A stretch of DNA of 37,466 bases from a virus: the IMG/VR virus record IMGVR_UViG_3300045996_000364, positions 1 through 37,466 of that record; one strand, 5' to 3'. Numbering within the stretch: position 1 is the stretch's first letter; each line of letters begins with the position of its first letter. The notes beneath the pieces are model-generated. The model was not told where the DNA came from. It saw only the letters and a program-made list of their open reading frames with translations, and ran no database searches. The position numbers and the translations under genes were made by a program. Of this stretch, positions 24,438 to 32,862 are shown in pieces.

Positions 24438-25280
24438 CTAGTTATTGAGGTTTCTAGGGGCGAAGTTCTTCTCATTAGCTAATCCAGCCGCAATTTTGCT
24501 TACTGTATCAGTATAAGTCTTCTTCTCTAGGTCTGCCTTAACATTGCTGGCTTTACTTCCTGCGCCTTGGCGACCCTCAGCCTTTAGGAGATATTCTTTG
24601 TCAGGGTCATTGTTGATAATCTCAGCAATTGCATCATCGAACGAAAGAGGCTCGCCGGTCGCACTGATTAGCGGAGTTCTGTCAGTGGCACCCTTGGGCT
24701 TATCGTAAGCTACGAGCTTACCATCTTCAATATCAAAATGCTGTGCGTAGAGAGCGCGAGTCTTATTGGGAGTGAGCGCTAGCTTTTCCTGAATGAACTT
24801 TGAGTGAGCAAAAGCATTGCCGAGAGAGAGTTCATCAACAGAGCGCATAGCGGCCTGTAGCTTCTCTTCCATTTCTTTGACGCGCTGTTTTTCAGCTTCA
24901 ATTAGGGCGTCAGCCTTTTCCTTCTGCTTAGCGAGTAGTCTTTCATACTCACCCTTACGCTCTAGCTCCTTAGTCTCTGCCTCTTCAGCAGCCTTAAGTG
25001 CTTCACGCGCAGCCTCTAGGTCAATGCCGCTGTACTTTTCCTCAATGGCCTTAACCGCTGAGTCCTTTTCCTTAAGCTTAGCCTTAAGCGCCATTACTTC
25101 CTTTAGTAGCTTGGCCGCTTCGTCTGAGGTCTTTTTACCTTTGTCTTCGGTTTCTTTGGTTTTGTTTTTGGCTTCTTCGCGGGCTGCATCAGCAGCGGCT
25201 TTAGCAGCGGCATCATCATCACCTTCATCGGTAACAGTGGTCTTGGTATCCTCAATGGGATTACCATCTTCGTCTAACAT
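24438..25280 (-). CDS. Scaffolding protein
   Basis: This 280-residue, highly charged protein has an acidic disordered start (DEDGNPIEDTK, Ala/Asp-rich to about 40), a long coiled coil (about 45-155, rich in Lys/Glu/Ala), and a C-terminal segment with AHSKFIQEKLALTPNKTRA and GEPLSFDDAIAEII, typical of phage scaffold / DUF-type head assembly proteins. Position between portal and capsid gene supports the call. It should direct procapsid assembly and leave before or during packaging. Start ATG 25280 has AAGGTAAA upstream. Confidence 0.88.
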   Translation of the reverse strand: MLDEDGNPIEDTKTTVTDEGDDDAAAKAAADAAREEAKNKTKETEDKGKKTSDEAAKLLKEVMALKAKLKEKDSAVKAIEEKYSGIDLEAAREALKAAEEAETKELERKGEYERLLAKQKEKADALIEAEKQRVKEMEEKLQAAMRSVDELSLGNAFAHSKFIQEKLALTPNKTRALYAQHFDIEDGKLVAYDKPKGATDRTPLISATGEPLSFDDAIAEIINNDPDKEYLLKAEGRQGAGSKASNVKADLEKKTYTDTVSKIAAGLANEKNFAPRNLNN

Positions 25281-25326
25281 TCTATTTTACCTTTCTCTTG
25301 GTATATTCTGGTCAGTTCTCTTAGAC

Positions 25327-26868
25327 CTATTTACTGGTGGGTTTATTATTCTGGCCCTGCCTACCAGTGGATTTCGGAAGTGGTGACTTCTGGACGCCTC
25401 CCATTGCTGCTATCTCTTGAGCAGTGGGTTCCTTAAGCCATTCGTCCCTAATATCCTTTTCAATCTTTTCTTTTAGTTGCTTGCTTAAATGTGGATAAAG
25501 CTTCTCGACAAGATTAGTCATTTGCTCTTGCCGTAGTAGCTTTGGTCCCTGAATTATAGCAAGATTATTAGCAATGTCAAATTCATTACTTAGGTTGCGA
25601 ACATCAAAGTCGCGTGAGTACTTAACGTAATCCTCAACGTCTTCGATATCTACATCATCGCCGTTCCACGCTTTCACTAGTCGTACAATTCTATTCTCAC
25701 AGAACTCTAGAGCCTGTGCCTTAGTAGCAAGCATTGCATTCATGCGCTCAAAGTCATAAGCCTTGGCGACACCGGAACTGTTATCAATCCCAACAGCGTT
25801 GTCTTCCTTGGTTCGCTCGCCAGCCATACCAACAGAGTGATAAATCTCATTGATAATCTTCTGGACAACCGCAATAATTACCTGAGCCTGTTTAGGGTCA
25901 GGAGAAATGTATTCAGGCTTGTTCTGAGTGTCACCGGAGTATAGGAAGATTCTCTTGGTCCCGAACTCTAGGAGCTTTTGACCGATACTATTTTCGTCAG
26001 TATCCGAGAACGCTACAGCTTCAGCAGGGATAACCAACTGACTGAAAGTTTGGTCCTGAATAATGGCGTCAAGGTTAGAGAGGTAGTTAGCTGCCGCTCT
26101 ATCTAGATACGCAATGTCAGCAATTAGAGCCGTGCTAGTGTAAGCATTCTCTGTTTCGCTATGGTCTAGATAAGTGACAGGAACGACTCCAAGGTCATGG
26201 TCGCCTTGGTCTTCAATAGCGTACTTCTTGTTAGTGCCTGAGCCTTCGACCTTGAATAGGAACCACGACTCTCTAGTCCACACACGAACCTTATGAGTAA
26301 TCTCACCGGTATAGGTTAAGAAGTCGCTATCGTCGCGGTGCATTTCCCTAATCTTAATCCAATTAAGCTCACCATCGTCATTGAAGGAAAGGTCAATTAC
26401 ATCAGTAGGGGCAACGGTATAGCAATAGGTTCTAGCGTTGAGCTTCTTGGCCTGTGCAACAGTAGTAGCTCCACCGGGGCTTGAACTATCAACGACAATC
26501 CACACTCTGCCATAGATGCTAGACAGAGCGCTTGTGATGTTCATAAAGTTTGTAATATCGCGCTTCTGAAGGGTAGCGTTAGACCAGAATGCTTTTACGT
26601 AATCTTCAGCGTCTTCCTTACGGGCAATCTCAGCTTTGAAGATGTACTTGTTTACTAGGTCAACTACTTCCCGCGTATGGTTGAATCGGTAAGCACGTTG
26701 GACACGCTCTGAATATTCCTCGGTACCTTCCTTGATATACTGGAAGATGTTTTTCTCGAACCACTGACGACCACCATCATAAGTAGACTTATAGAAGTTC
26801 CACTCTGGTAGCATATAGTCATATTCGGGGTGCTTTGTCTCAATTACTTTAGCTAGTGGGTCAGCCAT
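25327..26868 (-). CDS. Portal protein
   Basis: This 513-residue protein is the ring through which DNA is packaged and ejected. The N-terminus (LAKVIETKHPEYDYMLPEW, then YSERVQRAYRFNHTREVVD) matches the DUF4055-type portal pattern; the middle holds clip and stem elements; YHSVGMAGERTKEDNAVGID precedes helices of the wing/crown; and the end is a Lys/Gln-rich tail. Length fits the family (about 450-550). It lies between large terminase and scaffold. Confidence 0.88.
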   Translation of the reverse strand: MADPLAKVIETKHPEYDYMLPEWNFYKSTYDGGRQWFEKNIFQYIKEGTEEYSERVQRAYRFNHTREVVDLVNKYIFKAEIARKEDAEDYVKAFWSNATLQKRDITNFMNITSALSSIYGRVWIVVDSSSPGGATTVAQAKKLNARTYCYTVAPTDVIDLSFNDDGELNWIKIREMHRDDSDFLTYTGEITHKVRVWTRESWFLFKVEGSGTNKKYAIEDQGDHDLGVVPVTYLDHSETENAYTSTALIADIAYLDRAAANYLSNLDAIIQDQTFSQLVIPAEAVAFSDTDENSIGQKLLEFGTKRIFLYSGDTQNKPEYISPDPKQAQVIIAVVQKIINEIYHSVGMAGERTKEDNAVGIDNSSGVAKAYDFERMNAMLATKAQALEFCENRIVRLVKAWNGDDVDIEDVEDYVKYSRDFDVRNLSNEFDIANNLAIIQGPKLLRQEQMTNLVEKLYPHLSKQLKEKIEKDIRDEWLKEPTAQEIAAMGGVQKSPLPKSTGRQGQNNKPTSK

Positions 26869-26907
26869 GTTAATCCTCTAATTCTTCGTACTTTAGCACA
26901 ATTCTTA

Positions 26908-28167
26908 TTATCGGGACACCCCATAATACTGCTTCTTTACTACAGGGAAGCGGAATTCAATGGGATAGCCGAGAGCATCGGCCATGTGTTCAGTGCCGAG
27001 CTTCTTGTTAACTTCTCTGCTACCTTCTTTGTAGATAGTCTGTTCAAGTGACTTGATTAACTCTTTGCAATGCGAGCTAACGTACAGTCTAGTCTCACCG
27101 GAAGCGGTCATAAACATACGGTTGACTGAGTTAATACGGTCGGCAACTAGAGGGTGCTTTCTCTTGTAGAAAATCTTACGGAAGCCTTGCTGCCGTAGGA
27201 TATCCAAGTCGGACTCGCCTCTGGTATGGCCTCTGGCACTACCAGCAGGGTCAGGATATATCTCAATCAACTTCTTTAGCTCTGGCCTGAAGAACTTGTT
27301 CTCAAGAGCCTCAGCTACTTCGTGAGTGCTTGCATTCTTTAGGTTCAATTCGTCTACTACCCAAATTTGTCCATTGGGTTGTGGTTGGAGAATCACCGTA
27401 CTCATTGGGTCGATGTTGAAGTCCTGTCCAATCCAAATCGGGAGAGTAGGATTGAAGGGCAGGAAGTTCTTTGCGTGTATCTTACGGTCGAAAGCGTAGT
27501 AGACCTTTCCTTGCATAGTCTCAAAGCTTGCCATGTACTCTTGCTCGAATGATTTACGGTCAAGGTTTCGTCTAGCCGCCTCAATTTCATCCCTTGGAAT
27601 GAAAGGATTGTCGGCGGTCACAAACTGCCATGACTTCCAGCCGTGCTTTTTCCACTCTCTATCATAGCCGCGCATGTACAAATCATAGAGCAAGTTGAAT
27701 GACTTAGGGGTACCAGCTACTACGACTCTACCTCTACGGTCGGTAAGAGTAGGGTAAAGAACCTTCTCAAAAATCTCAGGCTTAAAGTCCTGATATTCGT
27801 CCATACAAAGGAGATTAATACCGGAACCTCGTAGACCATCAGGCTTATCAACACCAAACAGGGAAATACTAGAGCCATTCCATAACTCTAGGATAAGCTC
27901 GACCTCTGACTTCTTCTTGATAAAGGAAGGTGGAATAGCTTGCTTTAGCTCAGTCCACATGAGTCGCTTAGCCTGTTTGTAAGTAGGGGCAACATACCAA
28001 ACCACTGACCTAGGATTGGTAAAAGCCTCTTTGATAATCTCAGCCTTAAGCCCTTGTGTCTTGCCGAAGCGTCGGCCACATACCATCACCTTGAAGCGGG
28101 CAGGGTCGTTAAAGACTAATGCTTGTGCCGGATGCAGCTTGATATCGAACGTAGGAGTAGTAACCAT
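26908..28167 (-). CDS. terL: Terminase large subunit (packaging ATPase/nuclease)
   Basis: This 419-residue protein pumps and cuts phage DNA. Seen: Walker A CGRRFGKT at 30-37, Walker B INLLCMDEYQDF near 116-128, motif III-like VVVAGTPKS, and a C-terminal RNase H-like nuclease domain beginning WIGQDFNIDPMSTVI near 245, with a further acidic motif EIYPDPAG. Length is typical. It starts one base inside the small-subunit stop (TAATG) and is followed by the portal after 39 bases. Confidence 0.94.
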   Translation of the reverse strand: MVTTPTFDIKLHPAQALVFNDPARFKVMVCGRRFGKTQGLKAEIIKEAFTNPRSVVWYVAPTYKQAKRLMWTELKQAIPPSFIKKKSEVELILELWNGSSISLFGVDKPDGLRGSGINLLCMDEYQDFKPEIFEKVLYPTLTDRRGRVVVAGTPKSFNLLYDLYMRGYDREWKKHGWKSWQFVTADNPFIPRDEIEAARRNLDRKSFEQEYMASFETMQGKVYYAFDRKIHAKNFLPFNPTLPIWIGQDFNIDPMSTVILQPQPNGQIWVVDELNLKNASTHEVAEALENKFFRPELKKLIEIYPDPAGSARGHTRGESDLDILRQQGFRKIFYKRKHPLVADRINSVNRMFMTASGETRLYVSSHCKELIKSLEQTIYKEGSREVNKKLGTEHMADALGYPIEFRFPVVKKQYYGVSR

Positions 28168-28817
28168 TAGCCGTTCGTTAAATCTTGCCCCTCAGGGTCT
28201 TTATCTTCGTCTTGATTATCTTCGTTAAGCTCCGCGAATTCTTTAGCGTAAAGCTCTTGAGCTTCCTTAAGGTCGTCAAGTTCTTTCTGGCTATAGACAC
28301 CGATGTTAAAGTCTAGGTGGTCGTCGGGCTGTGCATCAGGATTGTAAAGGTCATAAAGGTGGAACATGTCGTTCCGAATTGTCTTATAGACCTTGGTAGC
28401 CGCAAAGATTGCATCAATCTCTGGCTTACAAGAAGCGATAGACTTATCGCCCTTCTTAGCTTCCATGATTTGATTCATAGTGAGAGTCATTAGGAAGTCT
28501 CCATACCGGAGAAACTTCTTCTTAAAAGCGTAGATTTCCTCTACTAACTTTTCTCTCTCTTCTTTGGATTTAGCTTCTACCTCTTTGTAGACCGAGTGAG
28601 CCTTAGCCCCTCTCTTTATCCCTCTTCTCTTTAGACCTTGGGATAAAGCTGCTTCAGAGATTCCAAATTTCTCTGATAAGTCTTTTAAGGTTACTTCCCC
28701 CATTTCCCAAAGAGAACTAATAACAATCCATTGACTCTCTTTAAGTCTCTTTGGGGATTCAATTTCTTCTTTATCTGATTCAGTTTCCATAGAGTCAATA
28801 GTAACACTAAAGCTCAT
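28167..28817 (-). CDS. terS: Terminase small subunit
   Basis: This protein of about 216 residues has an N-terminal helix-turn-helix (about residues 38-66, GEVTLKDLSEKFGISEAALSQGLKRRG) for recognising the packaging site, followed by a charged helical region and an acidic, Asp/Glu-rich tail. ATG at 28817 is chosen; a TTG at 28826 or a later ATG at 28790 are alternatives, and none has a strong ribosome binding site. It is the first gene after a consensus promoter (28880-28908), so the packaging-structure transcript begins here. Confidence 0.85.
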   Translation of the reverse strand: MSFSVTIDSMETESDKEEIESPKRLKESQWIVISSLWEMGEVTLKDLSEKFGISEAALSQGLKRRGIKRGAKAHSVYKEVEAKSKEEREKLVEEIYAFKKKFLRYGDFLMTLTMNQIMEAKKGDKSIASCKPEIDAIFAATKVYKTIRNDMFHLYDLYNPDAQPDDHLDFNIGVYSQKELDDLKEAQELYAKEFAELNEDNQDEDKDPEGQDLTNG

Positions 28818-28845
28818 ACTTAACAAGTTTTAAGTTAGGAATCTA

Positions 28846-28866
28846 AATTGAATCTCTGAATCAATT
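28846..28866. repeat. Near-perfect inverted repeat in the terS leader
   Basis: AATTGAATC and GAATCAATT flank a three-base centre; one position within the arms does not pair. It lies between the predicted transcription start (about 28873) and the terS start, so it would fold as a 5' leader hairpin or act as an operator. Confidence 0.4.
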
Positions 28867-28879
28867 AGGGATTAAAGGG

Positions 28880-28908
28880 ATTCTACAAGCTCACACTTAT
28901 CGTGTCAA
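28880..28908 (-). promoter_or_regulatory. Consensus promoter of the packaging/structural operon
   Basis: Minus strand: TTGACA (28908-28903), 17 bases, TAGAAT (28885-28880). This is the best -35 in the window. The spacer contains ACAC-N5-GTGT (28893-28905) and the sequence TGTGAGCTT, which recurs at the divergent promoter at 30504-30512, hinting at shared control. Confidence 0.85.
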
Positions 28909-28914
28909 TAGCTC

Positions 28915-29172
28915 TTAGATAACTTCTGAAGCTTTGGTTGTCACACAGAAGACTCTTACGCTCTTCCCTTCTCTTATGACTCTTTCGCGGCGTTCAACAT
29001 AACCGTTGTCAGCTAAAATCTTAATTGAATGGAGACAGGCATCCCTTTTTACATCATAAGAGAGCCGCCCCATAATGTCATAGACACTACAGGGTGTTCC
29101 GTCCTCGTTTCCGTCCTTAATGGTGCGGAGAATCTCAATCTGTTTATTAGTCCATCTTATACTCATGTCCAT
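28915..29172 (-). CDS. Winged-helix DNA-binding protein, 85 aa
   Basis: This 85-residue protein has a MarR/replication-initiator-like winged-helix pattern: WTNKQIEILRTI (helix 1), SVYDIMGRL (helix 2), KRDACLHSIKILADNGYVER (recognition helix), and a basic wing with RVIREGKSVRVFCV. The first start is ATG at 29172 (MDMSIRW); the second ATG at 29166 forms an ATGA overlap with the upstream stop and may be the real one. It lies just before the terS promoter and could regulate that promoter or the divergent one; this is inference. Confidence 0.78.
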   Translation of the reverse strand: MDMSIRWTNKQIEILRTIKDGNEDGTPCSVYDIMGRLSYDVKRDACLHSIKILADNGYVERRERVIREGKSVRVFCVTTKASEVI

Positions 29173-29324
29173 CCCTTAAAATATTTGTCTACTTCGTCGT
29201 AGTCTTCTTCTTCAAAATGCTCACCTACGTCACAGTCGTTACAGATACGGGCTTTGAATCTGTTTTTACATAGGCCGCAGTCGTCAAATTTGGAGCATTC
29301 AAAAATCTCGTCTTCATCATCCAT
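29163..29324 (-). CDS. Small acidic Cys-rich (zinc finger-like) protein, 53 aa
   Basis: A 53-codon frame starts with ATG at 29324 and ends TGA at 29163-29165. Five cysteines, at residues 10, 16, 19, 28 and 31, make a C-x2-C / C-x2-C pair (CGLCKNRFKARICNDC) able to bind zinc; the rest is very acidic. It begins three bases after the membrane-protein gene and overlaps the winged-helix start, so it fits the operon well. A regulatory or protein-binding role is likely but unproven. Confidence 0.72.
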   Translation of the reverse strand: MDDEDEIFECSKFDDCGLCKNRFKARICNDCDVGEHFEEEDYDEVDKYFKGWT

Positions 29325-29327
29325 ATA

Positions 29328-29858
29328 TTAGTCTAACTTTTCATTAATCTTCTTGATGAACTTCCGAACACGACTGTCCTTCCGCTCAACATACTTCTGT
29401 GCGCGGGGAAGCATATCATATAGCTCTTCCTCGACTTGTTCTTGTGTCCAATCACCAATCCCTAGGCGCTTGTTGTAATTGTCTTTAAGCTGAGCGCTTG
29501 CCTTGGTCATTTCCACTTCTAGCGGGGAACCAAAGTACTCGTTAGCTACTACAGCTTCTACCACTTGGCCGAAGAATTCATCCTTGCGGGCAATCTTCTT
29601 GATAAACTGTGACAGGGCAATAGCGACCACAATTGGGGAAGCATAGGCAATGCCGATTGTGCCAAGCCAAGCATAGGCCGCACCATAAACGACAAGGCTA
29701 GGGAGCAAATGCCACCAGAACCTATGCCAATACTGTTGCCATTCCTGCATCCCCACAGCAACGGGGAAAGGATGGTCCTTATTGATTAGAATTCTAAATG
29801 CATTGTTGTTGGATTCATCTGATAGAAATGTTGGGGGTAATAGAAATAACATACTCAT
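29328..29858 (-). CDS. Predicted membrane protein, 176 aa
   Basis: This 176-residue protein has a hydrophobic region at about 49-84 (LLPSLVVYGAAYAWLGTIGI, then ASPIVVAIALSQF) that can form a transmembrane hairpin, preceded by a Trp/His-rich segment (WQQYWHRFWWH) and followed by a charged cytoplasmic helical region ending in Lys. No family recognised. Its start overlaps the ParB-like stop (ATGA). A holin role is unlikely given position and the long soluble tail; DNA-membrane attachment or superinfection control are possibilities only. Confidence 0.72.
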   Translation of the reverse strand: MSMLFLLPPTFLSDESNNNAFRILINKDHPFPVAVGMQEWQQYWHRFWWHLLPSLVVYGAAYAWLGTIGIAYASPIVVAIALSQFIKKIARKDEFFGQVVEAVVANEYFGSPLEVEMTKASAQLKDNYNKRLGIGDWTQEQVEEELYDMLPRAQKYVERKDSRVRKFIKKINEKLD

Positions 29859-30460
29859 TTGCTTTTTCTTTCAATTAGTAGGAAATATAGGGCTTCAGTA
29901 TAGTTGCTGTATCCATCGGGATACATGAAGCCATAGTCGGAAGCTGTCTTAGAAAGGATAGCTTCAATCTCTTCGGCTTTCTCAATCTCTAGCCGGAACT
30001 TCAGAGTCTTGTGCGTGTCTTCTTCCTCGCGTTCCTTCCTAAGCTCTTCAGTGAGCCTATCAGTCAGGTCGTCGGTATCAGGAAGGTCTAGCGGAGCCTC
30101 AGGGATAATCTCTACCAGAAGGTCCGTTTCCATACTGTCTAAAAGCTTGCTTAGAAGCTCGGTATCATCTTCACCGTAGCGAGTGTTGTCCACTAGGGAG
30201 ATTTGCTTGGCCTTGTTATCGTCTATCTCCCCTAGGTTGACGATTGGCACTGTTTCTAGTCCTAGTTCTTTTGCAGCTTCGCATCTGTGGAAGCCTCCTA
30301 GGATTTGGTAATCATCGCCTACTTTCCTGACGACAATCGGCTTGAAGCTTCCAAGTTCTGTGAGTGATTTCTTCAGCTTCTCAAAGTTCTCACGGTCCAC
30401 TTTGTTACTGTTCCAAGGATTTGGTAGTAACGCAAAGGGACTTATTGTAGCAAACATCAT
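29855..30460 (-). CDS. ParB/Srx-fold nuclease-like protein
   Basis: This 201-residue protein has an N-terminal ParB/sulfiredoxin-like domain: ALLPNPWNSNKVD, FEKLKKSLTELGSFKPIVVR, and YQILGGFHRCEAAKELG, where the family GxRR/GERR motif is GGFHR (55-59). There is no HTH of a true partition ParB; instead a very acidic middle (EVIPEAPLDLPDTDD-like) and a helical end. Many phages carry such proteins, with nuclease, CTPase or regulatory roles suggested. It is the first leftward gene from the divergent region; AAGGA precedes its ATG. Confidence 0.82.
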   Translation of the reverse strand: MMFATISPFALLPNPWNSNKVDRENFEKLKKSLTELGSFKPIVVRKVGDDYQILGGFHRCEAAKELGLETVPIVNLGEIDDNKAKQISLVDNTRYGEDDTELLSKLLDSMETDLLVEIIPEAPLDLPDTDDLTDRLTEELRKEREEEDTHKTLKFRLEIEKAEEIEAILSKTASDYGFMYPDGYSNYTEALYFLLIERKSK

Positions 30461-30489
30461 TTGACTTCAATTCCTTTGTGTAGTAATAC
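30461..30489 (+). promoter_or_regulatory. Promoter for the rightward operon
   Basis: TTGACT (30461-30466), 17 bases, TAATAC (30484-30489). The -35 is good, the -10 modest. Transcription should begin near 30496, giving a short leader to the helicase start at 30513. Confidence 0.6.
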
Positions 30490-30509
30490 TCACAGTAACA
30501 GATTGTGAG
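30489..30509. promoter_or_regulatory. Operator-like inverted repeat in the divergent region
   Basis: CTCACA (30489-30494) and TGTGAG (30504-30509) are separated by nine bases. The element overlaps the end of the -10 and the predicted start of the rightward transcript and also lies upstream of the leftward ParB-like gene, so one bound protein could control both directions. In the rightward leader it also covers the weak ribosome binding site. Confidence 0.55.
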
Positions 30510-30512
30510 CTT

Positions 30513-31976
30513 ATGGTCAAACGAATTGAAATAGTTTCTAATGCCTTAAAGGCTAAGTTGATTAATCCAGATGATGAAGCAAAGAAGTTAGTAACAGCAG
30601 CACTAAGCTACTACGTTGATGGTTACGACAAGACCTATTCTTTCAAGGCTGGTCATTGGGATGGTCGCTCGACCATGTTCAATTGGTCTAACAATACCTT
30701 CCCTGTGGGCTTTAAGAGCCTTGTGAACGCCCGTTTGTTCAAGGCAGGGTATCAGGTGGTAAATGTCGCTAAGCCTCTTCCTGAGCCGCTTGGCGAGGTT
30801 CCTGAGACACTAGGCGGTTTCTCCTACTCTGACCGGTACGATTATCAGTGGGAAGGTATCAAAGAACTAGAGCGCCGAGGCATTATGATTTCTCGGTTTG
30901 CTACTGGCGCTGGTAAGACTTTCCACGCTGCTCTAGCTACTGCTCGTATCAATCGGCCAACCCTAATCCTAACCAAGCGCCAACCACTCCTGTATCAGTT
31001 TTGGGAGCGATTGGGTGACTTCGGTTTCAAGCCGGGGATTGTAGGTGACAATCGTTTCCTCATTAAGCCTGAGCTTACGGTTGCCATGGCGCAGACTCTA
31101 AGCAAGCGGTTAGAGGCCGATGATGAAATGGGAGAGGCGGTTAGGCGCTATCTCAACGGTGTTGAATTCATTATTGGTGAAGAGGTCCATGAGATTAGCG
31201 ACAACACTTACTTTAACGTTATTAATAATTGCCCTAATGCTCATTATCGGTTAGGACTTACTGCTACGCCTTTCATGGCGACCGACTCAGAAGTAAATAT
31301 GCGGTTACTCGGAGCCTTCGGCCCCATTGGAATGGAAGTAACTGAGAAGACTCTAATTGACCGGGGCATCAACGCTAAGCCTATCTTTAAGGTAGCCCAC
31401 TATGAGGCCCCGCCTAAGCTCAAGTTCAATAGCAATTATCACAAGGCAATCTTTGAGGGCATCACTCACTGTGACTCTCGCAACAATTGCATCGTAGAGC
31501 ATGTAGAGAAAGCTGTAGCACGTAAGCTACCAGTAATTGTCCTTGTCCAGAGACAGGACCATGGCAAGGTACTCAAAGCACTAATAGCTGCAAAGGGTGT
31601 TAGGGTCGAATACATCTACGGAGAAGACGATAGTAAAGAGCGAAGCTTAGCTCTAAAGAAACTTGGTACCGGTAAGATAGATGTTCTTATTGGTAGTAGA
31701 ATTGTTGATGTAGGGGTTGATGTTCCCTCGATTGGTCTAGTAGTAATGGCGGGCGGTGGAAAAGCCGAAGTAGCCTACCGGCAACGGATTGGTCGCGGAC
31801 TTAGAGAGAAAAAGGGTACTGCTAACGTTTGCTTCGTTCTGGATTTTTTTGATGCTCATAATACGCACTTGTACGAGCATTACAGAGAACGCATTCGGTT
31901 CGTTAAGAGTACTCCCGGCTTTGCTGAGAACTTACTAAAAGAAGGACAAGATTTCCCTTGGGAACTATTCGATTAA
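30513..31976 (+). CDS. UvsW-like superfamily 2 DNA helicase
   Basis: This 487-residue SF2 helicase has an N-terminal accessory domain (about 1-105), Walker A TGAGKT at 131-136, a DExH-type box EEVH at 223-226, motif III LTATP near 249-253, and motif VI QRIGRGLR near 425. The layout and length resemble T4 UvsW, which remodels recombination and stalled-fork intermediates. It is the first gene of the rightward strand and its end overlaps the next frame by 19 bases. The ribosome binding site is weak (GTGAG). Confidence 0.88.
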   Translation: MVKRIEIVSNALKAKLINPDDEAKKLVTAALSYYVDGYDKTYSFKAGHWDGRSTMFNWSNNTFPVGFKSLVNARLFKAGYQVVNVAKPLPEPLGEVPETLGGFSYSDRYDYQWEGIKELERRGIMISRFATGAGKTFHAALATARINRPTLILTKRQPLLYQFWERLGDFGFKPGIVGDNRFLIKPELTVAMAQTLSKRLEADDEMGEAVRRYLNGVEFIIGEEVHEISDNTYFNVINNCPNAHYRLGLTATPFMATDSEVNMRLLGAFGPIGMEVTEKTLIDRGINAKPIFKVAHYEAPPKLKFNSNYHKAIFEGITHCDSRNNCIVEHVEKAVARKLPVIVLVQRQDHGKVLKALIAAKGVRVEYIYGEDDSKERSLALKKLGTGKIDVLIGSRIVDVGVDVPSIGLVVMAGGGKAEVAYRQRIGRGLREKKGTANVCFVLDFFDAHNTHLYEHYRERIRFVKSTPGFAENLLKEGQDFPWELFD

Positions 31977-32365
31977 ATAAGTGGGTGCATCTTGGTAAAC
32001 GGCATCCAAGTGGTAGTGAAGATTACTTTGATGGTAGCTGGCGCTATGTGTGTGGAGACACAAAGAAAGTAATGATTTACGTCGAACAAGATGATGGTCC
32101 ACTTAGAACTGTAACTTTCACCAACACGACTCTTTCCAGAGCCATTATTGCTCTATACCTTGAGAACGTTCATAACCCTGTTGATATTTGGATTAGCCGA
32201 GAGGCTTTGCTGAGAGGCAACCCTACTCCCGGCTTTGCTACCGAGAAACCCAAGGATTGGTTTTCCGATAAGGACAAGGAAAAACAGTGGAAAGAAGCCC
32301 AAGCGTTTATTGCTGAAGCTCGCGCAGAGGCTTATGAATCTGTTGCTGGTTTTGGAATGTTTTAA
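31958..32365 (+). CDS. Hypothetical protein, 135 aa
   Basis: This frame starts at TTG 31958 inside the helicase gene, with AAGGA about 11 bases upstream, and ends sharing one base with the dNMP kinase start (TAATG). The first half is beta-rich (WRYVCGDTKKVMIYVEQDDG), the second helical and charged (FSDKDKEKQWKEAQAFIAEARAEAY). There is no ATG before residue 39 or so, so the TTG is the likely start. No recognised family. Placement between helicase and nucleotide kinase suggests DNA metabolism. Confidence 0.72.
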   Translation: MGTIRLNKWVHLGKRHPSGSEDYFDGSWRYVCGDTKKVMIYVEQDDGPLRTVTFTNTTLSRAIIALYLENVHNPVDIWISREALLRGNPTPGFATEKPKDWFSDKDKEKQWKEAQAFIAEARAEAYESVAGFGMF

Positions 32366-32862
32366 TGCTCATTGGTCTTTGTGGAAAGCCTCAGTCAGGC
32401 AAATCAGAAGTACGAACCTTACTTGAACGGGTTGGTTATCAAACTGTCAATACTAAAGCTCCCTTGATTGCTGCCTGTAGCGCTCTGACAGGTATGGACG
32501 AACGCTACTTCCTCTCACAATCTGGTAAGAAGATGCTCTATAAAGGTGTCCCTCTCCGCACCATTATGGGTAAGGTTCAGGATACGATTGAGGAACTGTT
32601 TGGCGATTATCACTCTATTGAGCGCTCACTGAATACGCTCGACTGCATGGATTATGTGGTGGTTGACTCCCTGCGAAAGACACAACCGCTTAGCTTCCCC
32701 GGCTTGATAGTCGAAGTAGTCTCTGACCGTAGCATTGATACCGGTAGTGACTTCGACCAATATAGCCGTGACCGTATCGACTATACCATTGAGAACAATG
32801 GTACTTTTGGGGAATTAGAAGACAAGGTATTTAAGATGTTAGAAGAGCTTGGTATTAGATAA
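32365..32862 (+). CDS. Deoxynucleoside monophosphate kinase
   Basis: This 165-residue P-loop kinase resembles T4 gp1-type dNMP kinases, which make dNDPs for phage DNA synthesis. Seen: MLIGLCGKPQSGKSEV with Gly7-Lys13-Ser14 as P-loop, a lid/substrate region including YFLSQSGKKMLYKGVPLRTI, MGKVQDTIEELFGDYHSIE, and VVVDSLRKTQP, which is where the family has V-x-D-x-R-x-x-x-E. Shorter than T4 gp1 (241). TAATG overlaps link it to both neighbours. Confidence 0.85.
   Translation: MLIGLCGKPQSGKSEVRTLLERVGYQTVNTKAPLIAACSALTGMDERYFLSQSGKKMLYKGVPLRTIMGKVQDTIEELFGDYHSIERSLNTLDCMDYVVVDSLRKTQPLSFPGLIVEVVSDRSIDTGSDFDQYSRDRIDYTIENNGTFGELEDKVFKMLEELGIR

Noticed and set aside
24817-25386. Long plus-strand open frame (189 codons) opposite the scaffold gene
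   Set aside because: It is Ser/Ala/Leu-rich low-complexity text mirroring the Lys/Glu/Ala codons of the scaffold coiled coil; no start signals, and it runs against all local genes.
28915-30460. Lysogeny control region or partition system suggested by the ParB-like and winged-helix genes
   Set aside because: No ParA ATPase, centromere-like iterons, integrase or CI/Cro-type pair is present; ParB-fold proteins without HTH are common in lytic phages.
30484-30501. Resemblance to a T7-type promoter (TAATACTCACAG)
   Set aside because: Only the first six bases and scattered others match; two bases are missing in the core, and no single-subunit RNA polymerase gene is visible.
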